Numbered from the stretch's first letter, positions 55,958-64,000 are shown. The stretch is DNA of 64,000 nt from Candidatus Magnetominusculus xianensis (GCA_001541255.1 LNQR01000019.1:1-64000); one strand, 5' to 3'. The notes: generated by a model from the letters alone, not told the origin. Numbers and translations are program-made.

Positions 55958-56449
55958 TTAGTAAAGACATGTTGTAAGAGTCGCTACTCCGTCATACCTT
56001 GTATCTGCCGTTGAAGCCGTAGATGTGTGAGTTGTCGTCGAACGGAAGTATGTTCCATTCATTGAGCCTGGGTCTAACAAGAGATGCACATCTGCCGTAT
56101 ATGAAGTAGCTGATGCCACCGTGCTGCTGGCCGCCGCAACGCCGTTAGCATTCAACATCCCTTCCAATACGCCATTTGGTGTGCTTGTGGTTATCCCCGT
56201 TACATTCATCGCACCATTAGCAGTTACGATTGTCGATGCCCCGGTTGCAGTGTTGTAGATAGTTACTGTGCCCGTCAACATATAGTGACCGAAGCCTAAG
56301 TCTGTCGTCGTCAGTCTTACACCCTCGACGATACCCGCATTACCATCACTTGCTATCCAACAATACGTTCCCGCCTGCGCATGTGTGTTCACTATCAACA
56401 CACTCGCCAACACCAACATCAGTACTGCCAAACCCTTTAGTACTTTCAT
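55958..56449 (-). CDS. Small secreted protein, paralogous family member 3
   Basis: 163 aa. Signal peptide about 1-27 (VNTHAQA-G). It has TYCWIASDGNAG (Cys30), a Ser/Thr-rich middle, LLLDPGSMNGTYFRST and YDGVATLTTCLY with Cys161. AACAGGAGGACTTAG precedes ATG. The sequence is a clear paralogue of the two genes downstream, with high divergence except at the end motifs. Likely first gene of the three; a shared promoter should lie in 56450-56800. Function unknown; structure is possibly a small beta-barrel. Confidence 0.75.
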   Translation of the reverse strand: MKVLKGLAVLMLVLASVLIVNTHAQAGTYCWIASDGNAGIVEGVRLTTTDLGFGHYMLTGTVTIYNTATGASTIVTANGAMNVTGITTSTPNGVLEGMLNANGVAAASSTVASATSYTADVHLLLDPGSMNGTYFRSTTTHTSTASTADTRYDGVATLTTCLY

Positions 56450-56961
56450 CTAAGTCCTCCTGTTGTTTTCCGGCCTGCCGGCCGTTATTTAAGTTAACCC
56501 CTATACCTGCCTTCCTCAACATAAAGCGTCGAGAGACAAGCGTAGACAGTATACCATCTTTCCAAAATAAAGTAAAGTATTCCTTTCAAATTTTTTCTGA
56601 TAACGCCTGTTTGACAATCAGTATTCGCCTCTGCATCTACTACAGTCGCGCCCGCCAATGTGCCCAACCCCGCTATCGCCACCACCTCCACATAAGCTAT
56701 TTTCACAGCTATTTCCCTACAGTACGGCACCGCCTCTTCCATGCCGCTATCACAACCCATGCTTCAATCGGCTTATTATAACATACTTTACAAAAAAAGC
56801 AACATTTATTTTAAAAAATTTATTTGGCTTCGCATATTACCTGCCCTGTTCAAATACACTGCTGCCTGCTCCTGCAATCATAATTGTTGTTACGAAAATA
56901 ATTTGGATAATATGCTTCTATTAGTATTATAATTAATCATCACAACTCAAGAGGTCTAAAC
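56450..56961. other. Intergenic region between secreted-protein genes and nfeD
   Basis: 512 bp with no convincing gene. A minus-strand frame (56494-56760, 88 aa) exists but lacks a ribosome binding site and recognisable features. A 12-bp palindrome (CCGGCCTGCCGG) lies at 56473-56484. The divergent promoters for the secreted proteins and for nfeD must lie here. Confidence 0.55.
56903..56933 (+). promoter_or_regulatory. Possible promoter of the nfeD operon
   Basis: TTGGAT (56903-56908) and TATAAT (56928-56933), 19 bases apart. The -10 box is perfect but the spacing is long. It lies 28 bases before the nfeD ATG and its AGAGGT site. Confidence 0.4.
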
Positions 56962-58290
56962 ATGAAACCAGATGCCATGAACAAGCCTGTAATCGCATCA
57001 CTATACCTGATATGTGCATTTTGTCTTGCGGCAGCGCTGTTGAGCGCGCTCAACTCCTTCGCAAACAGCTCTAACGTCGTCAACGTTATTAAGATAAGCG
57101 GCGCCATCGGCCCCGTAACGCAGGAGTATATTGCAAAGGCAATAGACAAGGCCAACAAGACTGCTGCCACAGCCTTGATAATTGAAATGGACACTCCAGG
57201 CGGTCTGGACACATCCATGAGGACAATAGTAAAGGAGATAACCGGCAGCAAAACACCGGTTGTTGTCTATGTATCTCCATCGGGGGCGCGCGCGGCATCT
57301 GCCGGTGTGTTTATCACAATGGCCGCCCATATAGCCGCTATGTCGCCGGGCACAAATATCGGGGCGGCACATCCGGTATCACTCAACGGGGAAATGGATA
57401 AGACAACATCCGAAAAGGCTGAAAACGACGCAGTTGCCTATATAAAATCAATCGCACAGGCAAGAAAGAGAAATGCGGCATGGGCAGAGGAGGCGGTAAG
57501 GAAAAGCGTTTCCCTGACGGCGAATGAGGCGCTAACACAAGGGGTCATAGACCTGATTGCCACCGACATAGACGACCTGTTAAAAAAAATCGACGGCAGA
57601 CAGCTGCAAACAGACAATAATACTACCGTTGTCCTCAACACTTCAAAGTCAACTTATGTGGTAAGGGACGTGATGGGATGGCGGCTGACCATATTAAGCC
57701 TTATCTCTGACCCTAATGTTGCATATATATTGATGCTGATAGGGATGTACGGACTGCTTTTTGAACTATCAAATCCTGGGGCAGTGTTTCCTGGCATTGC
57801 CGGTGGGATTTCAATAATCCTCGCGTTTTACGCCTTTCAGACCCTGCCGGTGAACTATGCAGGGCTGCTGCTGATTATGCTTGCCATTGTCATGTTTATA
57901 TTAGAACTTAAGATTGTCTCACACGGCGCGCTGACAATTGGAGGTATTATTTCTATGACCATAGGCTCTTTAATGCTGTTTGAGGAATCGTCGCCGTTTT
58001 TCAGACTATCCTTGTATATAATCGCCATATCGGTTATAGTAACTGTGGTGTTTTTCAGCGTGATAGCGGGGCTTTCGTATAAGGCGTGGAAGAGAAGGCC
58101 GGTAACGGGCGTTGAGGGTCTAATAGGCGCTGTTGGCGCTGCCGTTGAAGACATAAACAAAGACAGCGGTATGGCCTTGGTAAACGGGGCGCTGTGGCAG
58201 TGCAGGAGTGACGCAAAAATCGTAAAGGGAATGGAAGTCAGAGTCGTTGAGGTCTCCGGCTTAAGGCTTAAGGTAGAGCCTCTGTTATAA
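56962..58290 (+). CDS. nfeD: NfeD-family membrane serine protease (ClpP-class)
   Basis: 442 aa. Signal or anchor helix near 10-35, then a ClpP-like serine protease domain (about 38-210) with IEMDTPGG, and the catalytic serine region [15 protein letters not shown]. The lysine partner is expected in the SIAQARKRN helix. Four membrane helices follow (about 235-370), then a C-terminal OB-fold NfeD domain ([13 protein letters not shown]). It is typically paired with a slipin/stomatin, encoded 35 bp downstream. The pair is known to control membrane microdomains and stomatin cleavage in other species. Confidence 0.92.
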   Translation: MKPDAMNKPVIASLYLICAFCLAAALLSALNSFANSSNVVNVIKISGAIGPVTQEYIAKAIDKANKTAATALIIEMDTPGGLDTSMRTIVKEITGSKTPVVVYVSPSGARAASAGVFITMAAHIAAMSPGTNIGAAHPVSLNGEMDKTTSEKAENDAVAYIKSIAQARKRNAAWAEEAVRKSVSLTANEALTQGVIDLIATDIDDLLKKIDGRQLQTDNNTTVVLNTSKSTYVVRDVMGWRLTILSLISDPNVAYILMLIGMYGLLFELSNPGAVFPGIAGGISIILAFYAFQTLPVNYAGLLLIMLAIVMFILELKIVSHGALTIGGIISMTIGSLMLFEESSPFFRLSLYIIAISVIVTVVFFSVIAGLSYKAWKRRPVTGVEGLIGAVGAAVEDINKDSGMALVNGALWQCRSDAKIVKGMEVRVVEVSGLRLKVEPLL

Positions 58291-58325
58291 ATATACTTCT
58301 AATTACAAGCAGCTTAGGGAGGGTT

Positions 58326-59090
58326 ATGAATACAATTACAGGGTCATCTGGAATGTTTGTGCTGATGCTGGTGGTGTTTTTCTTATGGAGCGCTGTAAAA
58401 ATCCTGAACGAATACGAAAGGGGTGTTGTGTTTCGGCTTGGAAGGGTAATACCCGTAAAAGGGCCTGGTCTGGTAATAATCCTGCCAGTAATCGACAGGC
58501 TAGTTAAGATTAGTCTTAGGACTATAACAATGGATGTGCCGTCACAGGACGTAATTACACGAGATAATGTATCTGTTAAGGTAAATGCCGTCGTGTATTT
58601 CAAGGTAATGGACCCGATAAAGGCAGTAACGGAGATTGAGGATTACTACTTCGCCACAAGCCAGATTGCCCAGACCACGCTGAGAAGCGTTCTTGGGCAG
58701 GGGCATCTTGATGACCTGCTGTCAAAAAGAGATGAGATAAATGTTGACCTGCAGCGCATAATAGACTCCCAGACCGAGCCGTGGGGGATTAAAGTAACGG
58801 CAGTCGAGACGAAGAATGTCGATTTGCCGGTAGAGATGCAGCGTGCAATCGCAAAGCAGGCAGAGGCCGAAAGAGAGAGAAGGGCAAAGGTCATCCACGC
58901 AGAAGGCGAGCTGCAGGCATCAGAAAAACTCACCGAGGCGGCAAAGACACTCTCAGCCGTGCCCTCTGCCTTGCAGTTAAGATATCTTCAGACTCTGGCT
59001 GAGATATCAACGGAGAAAAACTCGACTATTATATTCCCACTTCCTATCGAGCTTATCAGACCGTTTCTGTCGAAGATGTCTGACAAGTGA
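58326..59090 (+). CDS. Slipin (SPFH/stomatin family membrane protein)
   Basis: 254 aa. One N-terminal membrane helix (about 6-24), then the SPFH domain: [45 protein letters not shown] coiled coil near 190-225 ([20 protein letters not shown]) is typical of stomatin oligomers. It is the substrate or partner of NfeD. A ribosome binding site (TAGGGAGGGTT) precedes ATG. Confidence 0.95.
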   Translation: MNTITGSSGMFVLMLVVFFLWSAVKILNEYERGVVFRLGRVIPVKGPGLVIILPVIDRLVKISLRTITMDVPSQDVITRDNVSVKVNAVVYFKVMDPIKAVTEIEDYYFATSQIAQTTLRSVLGQGHLDDLLSKRDEINVDLQRIIDSQTEPWGIKVTAVETKNVDLPVEMQRAIAKQAEAERERRAKVIHAEGELQASEKLTEAAKTLSAVPSALQLRYLQTLAEISTEKNSTIIFPLPIELIRPFLSKMSDK

Positions 59091-59138
59091 CCGGAGGACA
59101 TTGAGGAGACAGCCCGAAAGGCCCGAAAGGTTAGTTAA

Positions 59139-60590
59139 ATGGTACACTCAGACAGCCTGAGCGGACTTTCATTACTCATAGCCGGAGGCGGCCCGGATAC
59201 CTTTGCCGCTATTGAGGATGCCTTTAAGGCACAGGGTGGGGTAGTGTTTCGGGTAGACGTACTTGAAGACGCCCTGGATTTTGTTGAGCGCAGGGCGGTT
59301 GACGTAATCCTTGCCGATGCCGGTCTCAGATTTGACACAACGACAGTAGAACTGATTGATTCACTAGCTGCAAGCTCTATAGTTTATCTTGCCACAGAAG
59401 GCTCAAGACCAAATTCGGCAGAACTATTTACCCCAAACGTAGAGGATTATATTAATACTCAAATAGACCCCCGCCGATTTATCCAAATGGTCGAAGCGCG
59501 CCTTGTTAAACACAACAGCGGCAGCACCGCCCTTACAGTTACAGACCCGCTGATAAATAAACTGAGGCCGTACTTTTTATTTCGCTCCCCCGCCATGCGT
59601 GCGGCGCTTGAGAACCTCCCGGTCATTGCCGCATCAAATCAAACGGTATTGATCTCCGGGGAGACCGGCTCTGGTAAGGAAATCGTCGCACGCGCGATTC
59701 ACGTCTTAAGCAAGCGGGCAGGCGGTCCGTTTATGGCCGTAAACTGCGGGGCTATCCCTGAAGGGCTTATAGAAGGTGAACTCTTTGGGCATGAAAAAGG
59801 GGCATTTACGGGGGCAGCGAGAACCAGAAAGGGAAAATTTGAGGCTGCAAATAACGGTACACTTTTTTTAGACGAAATAGGAGATATGCCGCTTCTGTTG
59901 CAGGTGCGCCTGTTGCGCGTCCTCGAAGAACGCCACATATACCGCGTTGGAGGCGAACGCCCCATACCTATTAATGTGCGCGTCATAGCTGCCACACGGG
60001 TCGGCCTTAAGCAGGCGGTTGCCGATGGCCTGTTTCGGGAAGACCTGTACTATCGCCTCAATATCCTGCGCATACATCTGCCCCCCCTCAGACAGCGCGT
60101 TGAGGATATTGCGTATCTGGCATTTCATTTTTTGGGTAGGGCATTTGCCGAGATGGGCATACAACCGCCCTACCCCCCCCTGTCGCCTGCCTCCATAGAC
60201 CTCATCGAAGGGCTGCCGTGGAGGGGCAATGTCCGTGAGCTTAGAAACGTTATGACCAGGGTAGCCACACTGCTGCCGCGCGGCACAAAACAGGTGCTGC
60301 CAATACATGTCACACCGCACCTCGAAGACATTGAGCCTCAGCCCGGAGAACATGTCAACGAACAGGACAGACAACATGACAGGGCACATAGCGGCAGCTT
60401 AGAACACGAGAGTGGCAGGGACGCGATATTTATCCCCATTGGCACATCGCTTGATGACGCCGAAGACCAAATTATCAGAGAGACACTAAGGCACACCGGC
60501 AACAATCGCACGAAAGCGGCCAAAATCCTCAGGATAGGGATACGCACGCTGCGCCGCAAGTTAAGCGAAAGCGGCCAAATTGACCTATAG
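59139..60590 (+). CDS. Sigma-54-dependent activator with degenerate receiver domain
   Basis: 483 aa. The N-terminal 125 residues have a receiver-like fold, but the acidic pocket is mostly lost (LLIAGGGPDTF at the start; ILADAGL may hold the one remaining aspartate; no clear lysine), so it may not be phosphorylated. The AAA+ domain is intact: GETGSGKE, canonical GAFTGA, FLDEIGDMP. The C-terminal Fis-type HTH is KAAKILRIGIRTLRRKLSE. It lies 224 bp before three hsp20 genes that have a sigma-54-like promoter, making it their likely activator. Confidence 0.88.
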   Translation: MVHSDSLSGLSLLIAGGGPDTFAAIEDAFKAQGGVVFRVDVLEDALDFVERRAVDVILADAGLRFDTTTVELIDSLAASSIVYLATEGSRPNSAELFTPNVEDYINTQIDPRRFIQMVEARLVKHNSGSTALTVTDPLINKLRPYFLFRSPAMRAALENLPVIAASNQTVLISGETGSGKEIVARAIHVLSKRAGGPFMAVNCGAIPEGLIEGELFGHEKGAFTGAARTRKGKFEAANNGTLFLDEIGDMPLLLQVRLLRVLEERHIYRVGGERPIPINVRVIAATRVGLKQAVADGLFREDLYYRLNILRIHLPPLRQRVEDIAYLAFHFLGRAFAEMGIQPPYPPLSPASIDLIEGLPWRGNVRELRNVMTRVATLLPRGTKQVLPIHVTPHLEDIEPQPGEHVNEQDRQHDRAHSGSLEHESGRDAIFIPIGTSLDDAEDQIIRETLRHTGNNRTKAAKILRIGIRTLRRKLSESGQIDL

Positions 60591-60596
60591 GTCATA

Positions 60597-60671
60597 ATGG
60601 CCTACTATGCAATTTCTCTTCTAAACCCCCTTAACATGCCGCCCTCCGGCCTGGCGGTAGGCCATTTTGAC
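60597..60671. promoter_or_regulatory. Long inverted repeat between sigma-54 activator and hsp20 genes
   Basis: AATGGCCTAC (60597-60606, just after the activator stop) is perfectly complementary to GTAGGCCATT about 50 bases further on. An inner CCGCC / GGCGG stem lies in the loop, and TTT follows. It could be a terminator of the activator gene or an upstream activator site for the promoter at 60738; its distance (70-140 bp) fits either. Confidence 0.5.
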
Positions 60672-60737
60672 CCAGCCGGTTAATTCAGCATTCTTCCAAA
60701 TTCCAATAACACCTTGTAATTAAAGAGTTTTATCTTC

Positions 60738-60753
60738 TGGCACGATATTTGTA
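60738..60753 (+). promoter_or_regulatory. Sigma-54-like promoter of the hsp20 operon
   Basis: TGGCACG-4 bases-TTGTA fits the -24/-12 sigma-54 consensus (TGGCACG-N4-TTGCA) except for T in place of C in the -12 element. The spacing is exact. Transcription should start about 60764. The leader has a hairpin GGGGTT/AACCCC (60774-60788) and then AACAGGAGG before ATG 60815. A sigma-54 activator is encoded directly upstream, which supports the call. Confidence 0.7.
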
Positions 60754-60814
60754 ATTATATATTGTGAACGACTGGGGTTATGAACCCCGATAAAATAACA
60801 GGAGGTAAACAAAC

Positions 60815-61285
60815 ATGTTACTTTCAGAACTAGCAGGCATTACAAGGGGTGGATTAGGCGGCCCGTACAGATGGCATGGCTATAACGCGCTTCAAAACAG
60901 GCTGAGACAGATGCAGGAAGAGATGCAGCGGCTGGTTTCGGGTGAGCGTCCGGCGGCTGAGTACCCTGCAATAAACCTGTGGACGAATGAAGAGGAAGTC
61001 CTTTTGACGGCGGAGTTGCCGGGGGTCAACACCGAAGACCTCGATATAACGGTTGTAGGCAAGACACTGACACTCAAGGGGGCAAGAAAGGCTGAAGAGA
61101 CTGGTGAAAATGACTGCTGCCATCGCAGGGAGTGCCGCTACGGGAACTTTGCAAGGGTCATTGAGCTGCCATATGAGATAGAGGGCGACAAGGTCAGCGC
61201 GAAGTTCGACAAGGGCATTCTAACGGTCACACTTCCTCGGGCAGACGCCGATAAACCTAAGAAAATAACTATATCTACAAACTAA
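60815..61285 (+). CDS. Hsp20 small heat shock protein 1
   Basis: 156 aa alpha-crystallin domain protein. An N-terminal helical part with RMQEEMQRLV precedes the crystallin domain (PAINLWTNEEEVLLTAELPG to KGILTVTLPRADADKPKKI). It ends near ITISTN without an obvious I-x-I. A notable CCHRRECR segment near residues 104-111 is cysteine-rich for an Hsp20. First gene of the Hsp20 operon, behind a good ribosome binding site and the sigma-54-like promoter. Confidence 0.92.
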   Translation: MLLSELAGITRGGLGGPYRWHGYNALQNRLRQMQEEMQRLVSGERPAAEYPAINLWTNEEEVLLTAELPGVNTEDLDITVVGKTLTLKGARKAEETGENDCCHRRECRYGNFARVIELPYEIEGDKVSAKFDKGILTVTLPRADADKPKKITISTN

Positions 61286-61299
61286 GGAGGGACTTAAAC

Positions 61300-61704
61300 A
61301 TGGTAGACACTACCGTTGATATCGAAAAGAAAGAGGCCCAGACAACTGAGGGTGTAGAACACACCAGAGCGGTAAAGGTTTATCACCCGGCGGTGGACAT
61401 AGTTGAAAAGGCAAAAGAGATAGTCCTTACTGCGGACATGCCGGGCGTCGATGATAAATCTATAGACGTCACGCTTGAGAAGAATGTCCTGACAATATAC
61501 GGCAAGGTTGACCTTGATGTGCCGGAAAAATACAGGGCGTCGTATGTGGAATACGGAGTAGGTGATTACCGGAGGAGTTTCACGCTCTCAGAAGAGATAG
61601 ACAGGCAGCGCATAGAGGCAACCGTGAAAAACGGTGTGTTAAAGCTGGTATTACCAAAGGCCGAGGCAGTAAAGACGAAGAAGATAGAAGTCCGGGCGGC
61701 TTAA
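61300..61704 (+). CDS. Hsp20 small heat shock protein 2
   Basis: 134 aa. Alpha-crystallin domain from YHPAVDIVEKAKEIVLTADM to GVLKLVLPKAEAVKTKKIEV. Short acidic N-terminus. A CTAAGGAGGGACTT site precedes ATG, only 14 bp after gene 1. Family chaperones hold unfolding proteins without ATP. It is the most distinct of the three, missing the N-terminal hydrophobic region, so it may form small oligomers or act with the other two. Confidence 0.92.
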   Translation: MVDTTVDIEKKEAQTTEGVEHTRAVKVYHPAVDIVEKAKEIVLTADMPGVDDKSIDVTLEKNVLTIYGKVDLDVPEKYRASYVEYGVGDYRRSFTLSEEIDRQRIEATVKNGVLKLVLPKAEAVKTKKIEVRAA

Positions 61705-61735
61705 GTAAACTGCCTAAATAACTGGAGGTGAAATT

Positions 61736-62236
61736 ATGAAATTTAGAGACCTTGTACCGTGGGGGGCGACCAAGGGTAGAGTCCCCGTAAAACATGATGA
61801 GACCAAAGACCCGTTCACAGCGCTGCAACGTGAGGTAAACGAGGTATTTAACGGGTTTTTCAGGGGATTTGACATAGATACCTTCTGGGGCAGCGCAATT
61901 GGGTTTAACCCCAGTGTCAACGTAGCGGAGACAGACAAAGAGATACAGGTGACGGTTGAGCTTCCCGGCCTGGATGAAAAAGACATCGATGTCACCCTGA
62001 CAAAAGACACGCTGACCCTGAAGGGGGAAAAGAAGACAGAGAAAGAGGACAAGGGGACTAACTACTACCACATGGAGCGTTCATATGGGTCATTCGCAAG
62101 GACAGTAGCGCTGCCGTGCGCAATAGATGACACTAAGGTAGAGGCTGAGTTCAAAAAGGGCATCCTGACAATAAAGTTGCCCAAGACGCCGGAGGCGGTA
62201 AAAGACACAAAGAAGGTACAGATTAAAACGGGCTAA
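61736..62236 (+). CDS. Hsp20 small heat shock protein 3
   Basis: 166 aa. N-terminal FRDLVPWG segment typical of the class A/IbpA-like bacterial Hsp20, FNGFFRGFDID, then the crystallin domain (FNPSVNVAETDKEIQVTVEL to FKKGILTIKLPKTPEAVKD). GGAGGTGAAATT precedes ATG. It closes the operon and is followed by a strong terminator 30 bp later. Confidence 0.94.
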   Translation: MKFRDLVPWGATKGRVPVKHDETKDPFTALQREVNEVFNGFFRGFDIDTFWGSAIGFNPSVNVAETDKEIQVTVELPGLDEKDIDVTLTKDTLTLKGEKKTEKEDKGTNYYHMERSYGSFARTVALPCAIDDTKVEAEFKKGILTIKLPKTPEAVKDTKKVQIKTG

Positions 62237-62265
62237 CCCCCGCCCATCTCCTCCTCAACCTGACT

Positions 62266-62297
62266 AAACGGGGAAGGCGCAGTGCCTTCCCCGTTTT
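62266..62297. terminator. Bidirectional rho-independent terminator
   Basis: Stem AAACGGGGAAGGC with GCCTTCCCCGTTT (13 bp, 5-base loop), flanked by T on the plus side and T-equivalent A on the other. It lies between the end of the third hsp20 gene and the convergent DsrE-like gene and can serve both. Confidence 0.9.
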
Positions 62298-62312
62298 ACA
62301 TTGACAATCAGA

Positions 62313-62687
62313 TTAAAACGTTAGTCCCTGCCGCTCAAGGAGCATTTCACCGAGAAAAGTCCCGGGCTTAATCTCTGAGTTTGGGATAAGCTCTGCCTTA
62401 TCAAGCTCATAGTGCTTAACGCACGAGGCACAGATGTAAAACTTCGCATCTAAGTCCTCGGTAAGTGTAGTTAACAGGTCTGCCACTGGCGAGAACTGAT
62501 CCTTATTCTGCCAGATAAGGGTCTTAGCAAAGCCCTTCTTAGCTAAGAGAACCGCCTTATCCATAAGAAAAAAGTCCAACTGCGTATCAAATGCCTTCAT
62601 ATTAACAGCAAGCTGCAACGCCCCGGCCACAACGTCAGGGTTATCGAATGAATGTGTGATGATGAATACGAATTTCTTGTCTGACAT
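62313..62687 (-). CDS. DsrE-like family protein
   Basis: 124 aa. DsrE/F fold: FVFIITHSFDNPDVVAGALQLAV, then LDFFLMDKAVLLAKKGFA, and YICASCVKHYEL with a single pair of cysteines. DsrE-like proteins take part in sulfur transfer, and stand-alone members are common in sulfate reducers and sulfur oxidisers; the role here is unproven. ATG 62687 with AAGGAGGTCTATCCC is chosen over an in-frame ATG 62738. Confidence 0.85.
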   Translation of the reverse strand: MSDKKFVFIITHSFDNPDVVAGALQLAVNMKAFDTQLDFFLMDKAVLLAKKGFAKTLIWQNKDQFSPVADLLTTLTEDLDAKFYICASCVKHYELDKAELIPNSEIKPGTFLGEMLLERQGLTF

Positions 62688-62980
62688 GGGATAGACCTCC
62701 TTAATATATAATGATATTACTTTATAGCACAAAGACATGTAGTGTGTAAATTACTACTCAGAAGATATGTAAATTGAACATTGCCAAATTTATTCAGTTG
62801 AATTAAACTTTGAGGGGGGGCGCCCCCATTGTAATAAGGAATTATCAATGATAGATGGACACCCTGTCTGACCAGTTCGGAGCTGGTACACAGCAGAATC
62901 TATTAACCAGCGGCGTGGGCGTTAAGTCCAACGTCTGGAATTTATTTAATTCCACACATGCAACCACTGACTGCTTGACA

Positions 62981-63005
62981 CCCAGGGCAAACGCACTATA
63001 TGCGT
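62981..63005 (-). repeat. Dispersed hairpin repeat, copy 2 (inverse)
   Basis: Exact 25-base reverse complement of 4930-4954. The hairpin core is the same, and the similarity continues for several bases on the TAATAACA side. It is 58 kb from copy 1. Confidence 0.75.
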
Positions 63006-63202
63006 ATTGTGTTATTATGGAGTCATACTAATTCAATAAACAGCATCCTTATGCATTAAATCTGTCATTCCAGAGAAAAGCGTAGGATAATCGCAAAAAA
63101 AAACTGTCAAAGACGGTAAGGGGGAGTTTTGTGTCTTAGTTTAGCGGGATTTTCACGGTAAGCTGGAATCTATAGGAGGAAATGGCCATTGTAATTTTCA
63201 AA

Positions 63203-63216
63203 TGCGTTTGCCCTGG
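63203..63216 (+). repeat. Dispersed repeat, partial copy 3
   Basis: TGCGTTTGCCCTGG matches the right half of copy 1 (14 of 14 bases) but lacks the left hairpin arm. Confidence 0.55.
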
Positions 63217-63339
63217 CCCTGCCACCAGCGCTTGATTTTATCAGGCCAGTAGCTTATTATATTACCAGCCATGACGACTTTAAAACGCCTAAACAGGACG
63301 TTGTTACTAACACTCTAAAATTACGATGAGGATGCGGTT

Positions 63340-63696
63340 ATGATTTATTGCTCCAGGTGTGGGACGCAAAACGAAGACAACAACTACAAGTGTATCAAAT
63401 GTGAGGCACTGCTTCACGAGCCTTTGGGTGATAGAATACCGCGCATGGTGGAAGAGTACGTCCCTGACTACCTTGTGTGGTCTATTTTGACAACCTTGTT
63501 TTGCTGTTTGCCCGTAGGGATTGTCGCCATAGTATTTTCGGCACAGGTCAATACCAAGGTAAAGGTCGGTGATATAGCAGGCGCACGTGACAGCTCAAAA
63601 AAGGCCAAAATGTGGTGCTGGATTTCTGTCGCTTCATGGGCAGTCTTTGTAGTGATAGGCATTGTTGCTGTTATGGTGGGCACAATATTTAATTGA
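63340..63696 (+). CDS. Zinc-ribbon plus CD225/dispanin-like membrane protein
   Basis: 118 aa. An N-terminal zinc ribbon (YCSRCGTQN then YKCIKCEAL, C-x2-C twice, residues 4-21) is followed by a two-helix CD225-like domain (YLVWSILTTLFCCLPVGIVAIVFSAQVNTK; AKMWCWISVASWAVFVVIGIVAVMV). Such proteins are common, poorly understood inner-membrane proteins. The TGA overlaps the start of the next gene. Confidence 0.88.
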   Translation: MIYCSRCGTQNEDNNYKCIKCEALLHEPLGDRIPRMVEEYVPDYLVWSILTTLFCCLPVGIVAIVFSAQVNTKVKVGDIAGARDSSKKAKMWCWISVASWAVFVVIGIVAVMVGTIFN

Positions 63697-64000
63697 CAGG
63701 TACAAACCGCAAATATTTTGTCATATTTTTACCGGTTCTGACAGCGGCAGCCGCCATAGTGTATCTCTATGACCCATCATCAAGCTGGTTTTACCCAAAG
63801 TGCTTGTTTTACAGACTGACCGGCCTCTATTGCCCGGGCTGCGGCAGTACGCGGGCAGTTCACCAACTGCTTCACGGCAATATTGCAGCCGCGTTTAAAT
63901 TAAATCCCCTGACAGTTACAGCGCTGCCGTTTCTGGTCTTTGGAATTGTCCTGGAAATGGGGGTATTCCACTCCCGCCCGAAATGGTTATCTTATGTCCG
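63693..64000 (+). CDS. DUF2752 membrane protein, 3' truncated by window end
   Basis: The first 102 codons are visible. A TTG start at 63693 overlaps the CD225-like stop as TTGA. An N-terminal membrane helix (FVIFLPVLTAAAAIVYLY) precedes the DUF2752 signature LTGLYCPGCGSTRAVHQLLH and a second helix. It is usually found next to CD225/zinc-ribbon genes, as here, so the two probably work together. Function unknown. Confidence 0.85.
   Translation, partial: MTGTNRKYFVIFLPVLTAAAAIVYLYDPSSSWFYPKCLFYRLTGLYCPGCGSTRAVHQLLHGNIAAAFKLNPLTVTALPFLVFGIVLEMGVFHSRPKWLSYV

Larger units (their letters stand above)
62688..63339. other. Structured intergenic region with dispersed repeats
   Basis: 652 bp without a convincing gene. 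It holds several hairpins: ACCAG/CTGGT near 62880-62896, a GGCGTT/AACGTC stem near 62918-62935, and GGAATT-TATTT-AATTCC at 62937-62953. It also contains copies 2 and 3 of the dispersed repeat. The density of short stems suggests a decayed mobile element or a non-coding RNA; I recognise no known RNA family. Confidence 0.6.

Noticed and set aside
56494..56760. 88-codon minus-strand frame upstream of the secreted-protein genes
   Set aside because: No ribosome binding site, no recognisable domain or signal peptide; it overlaps the region expected to hold the promoter.
62976..63012. Resemblance to the start of a c-di-GMP-I (GEMM) riboswitch (CAGGGCAAAC)
   Set aside because: The second conserved part (GACGCAAAGC and the tetraloop receptor) is absent and the segment is a dispersed repeat.
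63182..63240. 17-codon frame after AGGAGG near the third repeat copy
   Set aside because: Ribosome binding site only two bases from ATG; it lies within the repeat region and is not supported by any similarity.

Overview
The window is one 64 kb stretch of bacterial chromosome, densely packed, with long operons on both strands. Overall content (stand-alone Ni-CODH-like protein, type IV pilus and flagellar motor genes, many two-component and partner-switching regulators, sigma-54 activators, Hsp20 cluster, TatA, Hfq) suggests a motile, envelope-rich Gram-negative anaerobe or microaerophile. My tentative guess is Nitrospirota (Thermodesulfovibrionia or magnetotactic relatives). This rests on protein style only, since no rRNA or tRNA gene is visible.

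Layout. 0.2-4.6 kb (+): rRNA methyltransferase TlyA, then the S-adenosylmethionine cycle genes metK and ahcY and the rRNA/tRNA methyltransferase rlmN. 5.0-8.7 kb (+): CHASE2 Ser/Thr kinase and a soluble PAS histidine kinase. 8.7-12.8 kb: alr, tatA and mobA (-), an HD-GYP protein (+) and a frame-broken DUF3800 gene (-). 13.1-18.4 kb (-): a stressosome module (RsbR-, RsbS- and fused RsbT-RsbX-like proteins) leading into a hybrid histidine kinase. 18.7-20.5 kb (-): a CooS-family protein lacking two usual active-site cysteines. 20.6-27.3 kb (-): DUF2760, two atypical Hsp70s and an M48 membrane protease. 27.4-31.6 kb (-): RodZ-like protein, RsbW-like kinase with a tiny zinc-finger gene, peroxiredoxin, cupin, leucyl aminopeptidase. 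31.7-35.8 kb (-): pilC-pilS-pilR behind a consensus promoter. 35.9-44.7 kb (-): MerR, nitroreductase, a large acidic repeat protein, HNH nuclease, SurA-like protein, hfq, miaA, folP, ftsH. 44.9-48.0 kb (+): four-gene dehydrogenase/epimerase/cyclase/HAD cluster. 48.1-52.9 kb (-): STAS-like protein, motB, motA, PilZ protein, methyltransferase, glycosyltransferase. 53.1-54.7 kb (+): a second glycosyltransferase. 54.9-56.4 kb (-): three related small secreted proteins of unknown function. 57.0-62.2 kb (+): NfeD protease, slipin, a sigma-54 activator and three Hsp20s preceded by a sigma-54-like promoter. 62.3-64.0 kb: DsrE-like protein (-), a structured intergenic region, a CD225-like protein and a truncated DUF2752 gene (+).

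The strongest leads are the deviant CODH, the stressosome with an altered RsbS, the three paralogous secreted proteins, the Hsp70/DUF2760/M48 operon, the sigma-54/Hsp20 unit, and a 25-bp hairpin repeat present near both ends of the window in opposite orientation. All functional statements come from reading motifs by eye; no database search was run.
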